From NCBI GenBank assembly GCA_002388885.1, contig DGNI01000179.1, positions 1-8,212 of the forward strand: DNA of 8,212 bases, in the 5' to 3' direction. This DNA comes from Parvularculaceae bacterium UBA4496 (GTDB taxonomy: Bacteria; Pseudomonadota; Alphaproteobacteria; Caulobacterales; Parvularculaceae). The notes under the pieces were generated by a model. It had not been told where the DNA came from, ran no database searches, and worked only from the letters and a program-made list of their open reading frames with translations. Each line of letters begins with the position of its first letter. The first letter of the stretch is position 1. Positions 1 through 5,661 of the stretch are shown piece after piece. Position numbers and translations under genes: made by a program.

Positions 1-40
1 TTCGGCCGCGACCGCCGCTATCCGATTACGAATGGGTGGC

Positions 41-55
41 GGGATCGGTGATCCC
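41..55. repeat. Short perfect inverted repeat downstream of the NTF2-like gene
   Basis: GGGATC (41-46) and GATCCC (50-55) flank a 3-nt GGT loop, 5 bp beyond the stop of the minus-strand NTF2-like gene. It could act as a weak transcription end for the hydrolase/NTF2-like operon. Neither strand carries a T-run after the stem, so a canonical Rho-independent terminator is not supported. Bases 1-60 otherwise hold no gene I can identify. Short open frames cross the left edge on the plus strand, one ending in TGA at 49-51 and one in TAG at 69-71, but they are too short to assign. Confidence 0.25.
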
Positions 56-60
56 TTCCG

Positions 61-597
61 TCAGTCTTTAGTGAGATATTCTTCCGGCACCGGGTTATCT
101 TCCGTTTCTGCTTGCCAGTAGATATTCACGATCCACCAGCGGTCATTGTGGTGCAAAAGCTGGAAGGAATTGATCCCGCGCAGGAACGGTTCGGCGTCGT
201 CTGCGTTGCGTTTTGCGGCGTAAGCGCTGAACGCGTGCACGATATCGCCGAAGCGTTCGGTCTTGCGGCCGATTTCATACTCAAAAAAACCGTTCTCCGC
301 GAATGTCGCCGTACCGCGTTCCACATAGCCTTCCGGCGTAATGAAGGTAGCGCCGTTCTGCCCGACAGGAATCAGTTTTGCGTCGGGGTGAAAGAGGGAG
401 CGGAACCTGTCCCAGTCGCGCGGCTCGCCCGCGGGGCCGGAAATCACGTCGTAAATCGCCGCCATGATCGCGTCGACGGTTGCAACGTCTTCGGGAGCCG
501 CGGCGGGGCGCTCGTGATGTTCGGCAAGCGCCGGCGAGAACGAAACTGCCAGCAGCGAAAACGCGGCGAGTGTTTTGATGAAAATTTTCCGGAACAT
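61..597 (-). CDS. Secreted NTF2/SnoaL-like domain protein
   Basis: This is a 178-residue protein with a clear Sec signal peptide: basic MFRKIFIK, a hydrophobic core, and a likely cleavage after ALA at residue 25, so the mature protein should be periplasmic or secreted. Residues ~38-168 resemble the NTF2/SnoaL-like cone fold. Family-like features are DWDRFRSLFHPDA (61-73), the TPEGYVERG stretch (88-95) and a C-terminal strand pair containing NSFQLLHH and RWWIVNIYW (143-161). Such domains are enzymes (isomerase- or dehydratase-like) or simply ligand binders, and no catalytic residues can be assigned here, so the function is unknown. The ATG is preceded by AAGGGAGA (606-613), a good Shine-Dalgarno at normal spacing. 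It lies 21 bp after the stop of the secreted CocE-like hydrolase, which argues for cotranscription and a shared extracytoplasmic role. The gene call is firm and the fold assignment fairly firm. Confidence 0.85.
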   Translation of the reverse strand: MFRKIFIKTLAAFSLLAVSFSPALAEHHERPAAAPEDVATVDAIMAAIYDVISGPAGEPRDWDRFRSLFHPDAKLIPVGQNGATFITPEGYVERGTATFAENGFFEYEIGRKTERFGDIVHAFSAYAAKRNADDAEPFLRGINSFQLLHHNDRWWIVNIYWQAETEDNPVPEEYLTKD

Positions 598-605
598 TTT
601 TTGTA

Positions 606-613
606 TCTCCCTT
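606..613 (-). promoter_or_regulatory. Ribosome binding site of the NTF2-like gene
   Basis: On the minus strand AAGGGAGA lies 8 nt upstream of the ATG at 595-597, inside the 21-bp gap after the hydrolase stop. It supports this start and translation from a shared transcript. Confidence 0.6.
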
Positions 614-618
614 ACCCG

Positions 619-2511
619 TTACCGGCTGACAATCGGCAGCACGATATAGGACGGATTTTCCGATGAATGATGGATGGTGTTGGTCGCGACGACTCCTTCA
701 CTTTCATTGTAGTTGTCGCCGCCGGTGTTGAGATTGCGCACATATTTCGGAAAGCTCGACGAGGAGACTTCAACGCGGATGCGGTGGCCTTTGCCGAAGA
801 CGATGGATGTGGTCATCGGCGTGAAGTCGATTTCGTAGATTTCGCCTTCCTCCATCAGTACACTCTTGTCGTAACCCTCGCGGTAACGTGCGCGGAAAAT
901 CGTATCGTCGATGATATACGCCGTGCCGTCGGGCAGAACGTCCACCAGCTTCACGGTGAAGTCAGTATCCTTCGCGTCGGATGAGACATTCAGCACCGCA
1001 TCGACGAAGCCTGAAACTTCGACCGGCTCGCTCAATGGTTCGGATGTGTAAACCAGTACGTCATGCCGGGTCTCGATCTGGCGCTGGTCGAATGCGCCGG
1101 GAATAACGGTGCCGCCGTTGCAGCAATCACCGCCGCCGATGGTCTGCACCGGCGCCATGGGATCGTATTTAAACGTGTCTGGCGTCTGGTCGCCCGCAGG
1201 CGCGTCAAACGTCAACACGCCATCACCGTAAAGGCTGTTCGCCTTGCCTTCGCTCGAAAGGTAAAGCTTTGTTTCGCGGGCCTGCCTTGGCGGCCATTGA
1301 TCTGCGGATTTCCATTCGTTTTCGCCCATGGCGAAAAACCGCACCTTCGGCGTGCGGTCGGGAAACGCACGGCGATCATTTTTCAGGAAACGGTCAAAGA
1401 ATTTGAAAATCTCGTTGGTGGTGTCGAAGCGGATCTCGCCCAAGTCGCGCTGGCCGACTTTGTTGCCGTCGCTGCGGTCCCAGTATTTGCAATGGTCGAC
1501 CGGGGCGATGACGGCATACTGATTGTCACGAACATTGGCGTCATTCCCTTTGGCGCGCGCATGATTATAGAGCGCCATGTTGGGGCCGATCGAAACGTCA
1601 TACCATGAGTTAAACCACAATGACGGTACGCCCCAGCCCTCGTTGTCATGATAAAGGCCGCCCTCAAACCAGGCCTGGTCGCCAGGCGTGCGTTTGATGA
1701 GCTTTTCGAAGGTCGCCGGGGGTTCGCCGAGTTCGGAAAGCAGTTCGTCATAAGGAAGATACCAGATGTGCTCCTTCCAGTTGACCTCCGGCTTGTCGGT
1801 GGCCAGATCGTTATAGGTTGCAATATGCGCACGCATTTCCTGATCAAGACCGTCGGGAATCTGCGCGCGTAACGGGTTGTCGACGCCGTAAAGCCAGGGA
1901 TGGAAAAGCGTGCGTTCGGCGCCGCCTCGATACCAGTTGCCTTGCTCGTGAAACTCTCCGACGCGGCCGATGCCAGCGCCCGACGCCATCGGCACCATGG
2001 CCGCATGCGCCGGGTGATCCATGGCGGCGAGCGCCAGTTGCCATTCAGCGGACGACGAACAGCCGAGCGTGCCGACCTTGCCGCTGGACCAGGGCTGTTC
2101 CGCAATCCACTCGAGCGCGTCAAAGCCGTCCGTGCGGGGATGTCCTAGAAGTTCGAATTCGCCTTCAGAGAAATAGCGCCCGCGTTCGTTCTGGATGACG
2201 AAGGCGTACCCGCGGCTGACAGCCTCAGCCGCCATGAAGAGACGCGATCCCGCGAGGGTATTGTAATTGTATGGCGTTCGCCAGAACACGACGGGTACAG
2301 GACCGCGGGCGTTTTTCGGGACGTAAACGTCCGTCGACAGGTGAACGCCGTCGCGCATGGGTACATTAACCTTGCGCGTAATATCAGCCATGTCCTTTAA
2401 CTCGGCGCGCAATTTCTTTTCGTCGTATCGCTCGTATGTCTGAGCCTGAACGGCCGCGAACGTGACGCCTGTAAAGGCAAGCAGCAGCACGATGAGAAGA
2501 TGTCTTTTCAC
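619..2511 (-). CDS. Secreted CocE/NonD-family alpha/beta hydrolase (X-Pro dipeptidyl-peptidase-like)
   Basis: This 630-residue protein starts at GTG (2509-2511), with GAAGGG-like bases 8-13 nt upstream. A signal peptide (MKRHLLIVLLLAFTG...) likely ends after VQA at residue 23. The N-terminal half is the alpha/beta-hydrolase domain: PMRDGVHLSTDVYVP (51-65), RTPYNYN (78-84; Tyr81 fits the oxyanion-hole tyrosine), NERGRYFSEGEF (108-119), nucleophile elbow GCSSSA with probable catalytic Ser152, a probable acid Asp305 in SWYDVSIG, and a probable His340 in APVDHCKYW. The C-terminal ~150 residues (about 485-628) match the jelly-roll X-Pro peptidase C-terminal domain, including DTDFTVKLVDVLPDG and GHRIRVEVSSSSFP. 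Family members hydrolyse esters or amides (cocaine esterase, alpha-amino-acid ester hydrolase, glutaryl-7-ACA acylase). The substrate cannot be told from sequence. The elbow is unusual in lacking the common Tyr and final Gly of GxSYxG. It is the first gene of a probable operon with the NTF2-like gene. Confidence 0.9.
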   Translation of the reverse strand: MKRHLLIVLLLAFTGVTFAAVQAQTYERYDEKKLRAELKDMADITRKVNVPMRDGVHLSTDVYVPKNARGPVPVVFWRTPYNYNTLAGSRLFMAAEAVSRGYAFVIQNERGRYFSEGEFELLGHPRTDGFDALEWIAEQPWSSGKVGTLGCSSSAEWQLALAAMDHPAHAAMVPMASGAGIGRVGEFHEQGNWYRGGAERTLFHPWLYGVDNPLRAQIPDGLDQEMRAHIATYNDLATDKPEVNWKEHIWYLPYDELLSELGEPPATFEKLIKRTPGDQAWFEGGLYHDNEGWGVPSLWFNSWYDVSIGPNMALYNHARAKGNDANVRDNQYAVIAPVDHCKYWDRSDGNKVGQRDLGEIRFDTTNEIFKFFDRFLKNDRRAFPDRTPKVRFFAMGENEWKSADQWPPRQARETKLYLSSEGKANSLYGDGVLTFDAPAGDQTPDTFKYDPMAPVQTIGGGDCCNGGTVIPGAFDQRQIETRHDVLVYTSEPLSEPVEVSGFVDAVLNVSSDAKDTDFTVKLVDVLPDGTAYIIDDTIFRARYREGYDKSVLMEEGEIYEIDFTPMTTSIVFGKGHRIRVEVSSSSFPKYVRNLNTGGDNYNESEGVVATNTIHHSSENPSYIVLPIVSR

Positions 2512-2552
2512 GGGAGCACCCTTCTTGTTGTTTCCTCTGGTTTGGCGGTGAT

Positions 2553-2587
2553 GCTTGCAGACGCCGGAAGCAGGCGCAAGCTGCTTG
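2553..2587. repeat. Cluster of inverted GCTTG/CAAGC repeats in the divergent intergenic region
   Basis: Three copies of one pentamer occur in 35 bp: GCTTG at 2553, CAAGC at 2577 and GCTTG at 2583. The last two form an 11-bp palindrome around a central T. GCTTGC (2553-2558) can also pair with GCAAGC (2576-2581), continued by GCC (2563-2565) with GGC (2573-2575), leaving a 4-nt bulge. A competing hairpin pairs AAGCAG (2568-2573) with CTGCTT (2581-2586). The cluster sits in the presumed 5' leader of the hydrolase gene, so it could be an operator or a leader structure. Chance is also possible at this GC content. Confidence 0.3.
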
Positions 2588-2624
2588 GCGAATGCCGTAG
2601 GAATGCGACATCTTACGCACCCAT

Positions 2625-2653
2625 TTGACCGGAGCGGTCATCCCCGCTAATGC
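2625..2653 (+). promoter_or_regulatory. Candidate sigma70-type promoter for gltX
   Basis: TTGACC (2625-2630) matches the -35 consensus at five of six bases. A weak -10 follows, either GCTAAT (2646-2651) after 15 bp or TAATGC (2648-2653) after 17 bp. The ATG of gltX is about 30 bp downstream. Only the -35 is strong. No convincing promoter was seen for the divergent hydrolase gene in the same 172-bp gap. Confidence 0.35.
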
Positions 2654-2683
2654 CTCGCCGCTAAAAGGTTTTCCGAGATTCCA

Positions 2684-4012
2684 ATGACCGTCAAAGTCCG
2701 TTTTGCGCCGTCGCCTACCGGCAAGCTCCATGTAGGGAACGTGCGGGCTTCCCTGTGGAACTGGCTGTTCGCCCGCAAATCCGGCGGGACATTTGTCCTG
2801 CGAATCGACGATACGGACCGGGAGCGCTCCACCAAAGAATATGAAGACGGCATCCGCACTGACTTGAAATGGCTGGGGCTCGACTGGGACGAAACCATGC
2901 GCCAGTCGGAACGGTTTGCCGATTACGACGCTGCGGCGGAAAAATTGCGCAGTTCAGGTCTGCTTTATCCCTGTTACGAAACGGCCGAGGAACTTGACCG
3001 CAAGCGAAAGATTCAGCGCGCCCGAGGCCTGCCGCCGGTTTATGATCGCGCTGCGTTAAAGCTGACGCCCGATGAGGTCGCCGCCTATGAAGCGGTAGGC
3101 CGAAAGCCGCACTGGCGGTTCAGGCTTTCGCAAACTCCAGTGCACTGGACCGATCTCATCAGGGGTGAAACTACCGTCGACACGGCGAGCGTTTCCGATC
3201 CGGTGCTGATCCGCGAGGACGGTGTTTATCTTTACACGCTGCCGAGCTGTGTTGACGATATTGATTTGAACATCACCCACGTCATGCGCGGTGAAGATCA
3301 TGTCACCAACACAGGCGTGCAAATTGAAATCTTCAAAGCGCTGGGCGGCGAGCCGCCGCAATTCGCGCACCATTCGCTTTTGATCGGCGCCGACGGACAG
3401 GGGCTTTCCAAACGTCTGGGCTCCCTGTCGATCGAGGCCATGCGCAATGACGGGCTGGAACCGGCTTCGATTACAAGCCTCCTTGCAAAACTCGGCACGG
3501 CCGATCCGGTACTGCCGCAAGCGGATTTATCGGCGCTCGCGGAAACATTCGACTTTGACCGGCTTGGCCGCGCGCCGGCGCGTTTCGACATGGCCGAACT
3601 CGAAGCTTTGAACGCGAAACTTTTGCATGAAACCGCCTACGACGCCGTATCGTCGCGACTGCAAAAACTTGGCGTTACCCCGCCGCTTTGGGAAGCCGTG
3701 AAGGGCAACATCACGCGGCTCGCCGATGCTGCCGAGTGGGTGAGCGTCATCGATGGCGAGGTAGAACCTGTTATCGAGAATCAGGATTTCGCCAATGAGG
3801 CGGCGGCGCTTGTTCCTGATAGTCTTGATGCGGATAGTTGGAGCGTACTAACGAGCGCGCTCAAGGACAAAACCGGCGCCAAGGGAAAGGCGCTGTTCAT
3901 GCCGTTGCGTCTCGCATTGACGGGCCGTGAGCGCGGACCGGAAATGGCCGCGCTCCTGCCGCTTATTGGTTCTGAAAAAGCCCGCGCACGTCTTAGAGGC
4001 GAAAAAGCCTAA
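2684..4012 (+). CDS. gltX: Glutamyl-tRNA synthetase (class I, bacterial/alphaproteobacterial type)
   Basis: This cytoplasmic enzyme activates glutamate with ATP and loads it on tRNA. The 442-residue protein opens with the Rossmann core RFAPSPTGKLHVGN, whose HVGN (16-19) is the HIGH signature. Next comes LRIDDTDRERS (39-49), typical of GluRS/GlnRS, then the VMRGEDH motif (200-206). The second ATP-binding signature is GLSKR (240-244) within DGQGLSKRLGSLS, standing in for KLSKR. The region after ~300 is the helical anticodon-binding part and is shorter than in the ~470-residue E. coli enzyme. Only Cys97 is seen where zinc-binding GluRS have a cysteine cluster, so a zinc site is unlikely. Many proteobacteria without GlnRS carry two GluRS paralogs, and the GLSKR form resembles one of those classes, so this copy could be discriminating or tRNA-Gln-tolerant. 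That part is inference. The ATG was chosen because conserved sequence begins at residue 4; the ribosome site is weak (AAAAGG, 15 nt upstream). Confidence 0.95.
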   Translation: MTVKVRFAPSPTGKLHVGNVRASLWNWLFARKSGGTFVLRIDDTDRERSTKEYEDGIRTDLKWLGLDWDETMRQSERFADYDAAAEKLRSSGLLYPCYETAEELDRKRKIQRARGLPPVYDRAALKLTPDEVAAYEAVGRKPHWRFRLSQTPVHWTDLIRGETTVDTASVSDPVLIREDGVYLYTLPSCVDDIDLNITHVMRGEDHVTNTGVQIEIFKALGGEPPQFAHHSLLIGADGQGLSKRLGSLSIEAMRNDGLEPASITSLLAKLGTADPVLPQADLSALAETFDFDRLGRAPARFDMAELEALNAKLLHETAYDAVSSRLQKLGVTPPLWEAVKGNITRLADAAEWVSVIDGEVEPVIENQDFANEAAALVPDSLDADSWSVLTSALKDKTGAKGKALFMPLRLALTGRERGPEMAALLPLIGSEKARARLRGEKA

Positions 4013-4013
4013 G
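3992..4013. terminator. Possible hairpin across the gltX stop, between convergent genes
   Basis: CTTA (3992-3995) pairs with TAAG (4010-4013) and GGC (3998-4000) with GCC (4007-4009), leaving a 2-nt bulge and a GAAAAA loop. This 7-bp stem covers the gltX stop codon and most of the 10-bp gap to the LOG gene stop. On the minus strand a TTTTT run lies about 12 nt beyond the stem; on the plus strand no T-run follows. It may be a weak transcription end for one or both genes, with low certainty. Confidence 0.2.
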
Positions 4014-4022
4014 CCCCATGCG

Positions 4023-4577
4023 TCACGCCATTGCGCGAAGCATTTTGCTTTCGGCGTGGTCGAACACCGCCGGCACATTATCGACAAATGCGATATCGTT
4101 GAGCAATTCCTTGTCAGCGAGCTTGCTGTCCACAACGTGATGCAGCAGTTCTTTCAGCGGCGACCAAAAATTGTTGACGTTCAAAACGATCAACGGTTTG
4201 CGATGCAGGCCGAGCCGCGCCCATGACAGAACTTCGATAATTTCTTCAAGCGTGCCGATGCCGCCGGGCAGCGTCAGGATGGCGTCCGATTCCTCGAACA
4301 TCATCATCTTTCGTTCATGCATGTTTGAGACGACCTTGTGATCAACGCCTTCGAGTATGCCTTCGAGCTCGACGAGAAAATCAGGGATCACGCCGAAAAC
4401 CTTGCCGCCCGCGTCGCGCGCGGCGCCCGCGGTCGCGCCCATCAGGCCGAGTTTCCCCCCGCCATAGACAATTCGGCAGCCGCGGCGGGCTGCTTCTTTT
4501 CCGACTTGGATAGCGGTTTCTTTAAATGCGGGGTCGCTCCCTGGCCGGGACCCGCAATAAACACATAATGATTTCAT
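4023..4577 (-). CDS. LOG-family (TIGR00730-type) nucleotide 5'-monophosphate phosphoribohydrolase
   Basis: Members of this Rossmann-like family cleave the N-glycosidic bond of nucleoside 5'-monophosphates, including cytokinin ribotides in plants and some bacteria. Many bacterial copies have unknown physiological substrates. With this start the protein is 184 residues, usual for the family. Visible motifs are KSLCVYCGSRPG at the N-terminus, YGGGKLGLMG (38-47), MHERKMMM (86-93) and the diagnostic PGGIGTLEE (104-112) that builds the active site. The ATG at 4575-4577 was chosen because conserved sequence starts there. An in-frame ATG at 4608-4610 would add 11 non-conserved residues (MPTQQQETCKS), and neither start has a clear Shine-Dalgarno. 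No signal peptide or membrane segment is present, so it is cytoplasmic. It is convergent with gltX (10-bp gap) and divergent from the LysM gene. The family call is firm; the substrate is inferred only. Confidence 0.92.
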   Translation of the reverse strand: MKSLCVYCGSRPGSDPAFKETAIQVGKEAARRGCRIVYGGGKLGLMGATAGAARDAGGKVFGVIPDFLVELEGILEGVDHKVVSNMHERKMMMFEESDAILTLPGGIGTLEEIIEVLSWARLGLHRKPLIVLNVNNFWSPLKELLHHVVDSKLADKELLNDIAFVDNVPAVFDHAESKMLRAMA

Positions 4578-4609
4578 AGACTTACACGTTTCTTGTTGTT
4601 GGGTGGGCA

Positions 4610-4638
4610 TTGTACGCAGAATTTCTTAAGGGTAAAGT
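4610..4638 (+). promoter_or_regulatory. Candidate promoter for the LysM-domain gene
   Basis: TTGTAC (4610-4615) and TAAAGT (4633-4638) are separated by 17 bp. They match the sigma70 -35 and -10 consensus at three and four of six bases. They lie 42 bp upstream of the GTG start in the short divergent region. The match is weak and overlaps the opposing candidate promoter. Confidence 0.25.
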
Positions 4639-4665
4639 AAATTGGGGTTCGCAAAGCGTTTTCAA
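4636..4665 (-). promoter_or_regulatory. Candidate promoter for the LOG-family gene
   Basis: On the minus strand TTGAAA (4660-4665, five of six -35 bases) is followed after 18 bp by TTTACT (4636-4641, four of six -10 bases). A transcript starting near 4629 would include both possible start codons (4610 and 4577). The -35 overlaps the Shine-Dalgarno of the divergent LysM gene, so the two units would be closely coupled if it is real. Confidence 0.3.
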
Positions 4666-4669
4666 GGAG
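4664..4669 (+). promoter_or_regulatory. Strong Shine-Dalgarno that fixes a GTG start
   Basis: AAGGAG (4664-4669) lies 10 nt before the GTG at 4680-4682. It is the best ribosome binding site in the window and supports the non-ATG start of the LysM gene. Confidence 0.7.
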
Positions 4670-4679
4670 TCGTCCTCTC

Positions 4680-5657
4680 GTGCGCGTCATTGTCATTATC
4701 CTGTTACTGATGGTTCTCGGGTTTATCGGCTGGAAAGCCGCCGAACGTTTCAAGATCATCGAAAGCCCTGACGAGCCGGCAGTCGTAACAGATTCCTCAG
4801 ATTCCACGGACGAAACACAACAGGATGCGCCGGCCGACCCCGCGCTGCCCAGTTTTGACATCGTGCGCGTTGACCGCACCGGTTACGCCGTGATTGCAGG
4901 CCGCGCCAAGCCGGGCTCGGAAGTCACCATATTCGCCAATGATGACGAGCTTGCGACAACCACGGCTGAATCGGACGGCTCATGGGTCGTCACTACCGAT
5001 ACGCCGTTAGACGCGGGACCCGTTGAGCTTAGCCTTTCGATGACGACGCCGGACGGCATGACGATCCGTTCCGAAGACACGATTTTGATTTACGTGCCGG
5101 AACGCGAAGGCGACCTGCCGCTTGTCCTGCGTACAACACCGGGCGGCGCAACCGAAGTCTTGCAGGAACCGCGCGAGGCGGCTGCTGGCCTCGGACCATT
5201 ATCGCTCGATGTCATCGACTATGACGAAACCGGCGCAGTAATTTTCTCAGGACGCGCAGAACCCGGGCGCGTGGTGCAGCTGTTTATCAATCGTCAGTTG
5301 CTCGGTCAGACCGCGGCGAATGCAGACGGCCGCTGGACCATTGCGCCGGAAGCGCAGATCGCGCCTGGCGTTTATTCATTGCTGGTGATCCAGCTCGATG
5401 AAGACGGACGGCCGGCATACGCCATCGAGCTGCCGTTCGAGCGTGCAAACCCGGACAATATCAACTTACAGGACGGCAGGGTGATCGTACAGCCGGGCAA
5501 CAGCCTGTGGCGCATTGCGCGGCGCGCCTATGGCCGCGGCGCGCAATACACGATCATCTATGAAGCGAACGCCGATCAGATCCGCGATCCGGATCTGATT
5601 TACCCAGGACAAATCTTCGACGTGCCCGAGGGTGAAGAGAGCGAGACCGAAGAGTAG
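4680..5657 (+). CDS. Membrane-anchored protein with two Ig-like repeats and a C-terminal LysM domain
   Basis: This is a 325-residue protein starting at GTG. Residues 2-19 form one hydrophobic segment (VIVIILLLMVLGFIGW), an uncleaved anchor or signal anchor placing the rest in the periplasm. An acidic, Ser/Thr/Pro-rich linker follows (28-57). Residues ~59-139 and ~176-254 are two copies of one beta-sandwich-like unit, sharing the order TG-A-V-x2-GRA-x-PG, a V-x2-F/LF strand, T-x-A-x2-DG-x-W and a late DG turn. Residues ~267-315 are a LysM domain (VQPGNSLWRIARRAYG, then YEAN, DPDLIYPGQIF), which binds N-acetylglucosamine in peptidoglycan. The C-terminus is acidic. A role attached to or sensing the cell wall is inferred; no catalytic domain is present, so it may be a scaffold or regulator. 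It is divergent from the LOG gene, and its stop is 4 bp from the RND gene stop. The specific function is unknown. Confidence 0.88.
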   Translation: MRVIVIILLLMVLGFIGWKAAERFKIIESPDEPAVVTDSSDSTDETQQDAPADPALPSFDIVRVDRTGYAVIAGRAKPGSEVTIFANDDELATTTAESDGSWVVTTDTPLDAGPVELSLSMTTPDGMTIRSEDTILIYVPEREGDLPLVLRTTPGGATEVLQEPREAAAGLGPLSLDVIDYDETGAVIFSGRAEPGRVVQLFINRQLLGQTAANADGRWTIAPEAQIAPGVYSLLVIQLDEDGRPAYAIELPFERANPDNINLQDGRVIVQPGNSLWRIARRAYGRGAQYTIIYEANADQIRDPDLIYPGQIFDVPEGEESETEE

Positions 5658-5661
5658 AAGC

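Noticed and set aside
1..60. Possible tail of a plus-strand gene entering from the left edge
   Set aside because: Two plus-strand frames are open from the edge but only for 16-22 codons, with no recognisable C-terminal motif, so no gene can be supported.
112..666. Open plus-strand frame of 184 codons opposite the NTF2-like gene, with similar frames at 667-984 and 1063-1608 opposite the hydrolase
   Set aside because: The translations have no recognisable domain, are rich in Arg/Val/His in the way of antisense frames of GC-rich genes, and sit opposite genes with signal peptides and conserved motifs.
1383..2123. Alternative minus-strand frame of 246 codons inside the hydrolase gene
   Set aside because: Same strand but shifted frame. 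The product is dominated by Arg, Ser and Pro with no motif, whereas the overlapping frame carries the catalytic residues.
3056..3591. Minus-strand open frames opposite gltX (154 and 97 codons)
   Set aside because: They are antisense to the well-conserved catalytic core of GluRS and show no domain or ribosome site.
4578..4610. Eleven-residue N-terminal extension of the LOG protein from the upstream ATG
   Set aside because: The extension is hydrophilic and unlike the family, whose conserved sequence starts at MKSLCVYCGS. Neither start has a clear Shine-Dalgarno, so the family-like start was preferred; the longer form is not excluded.
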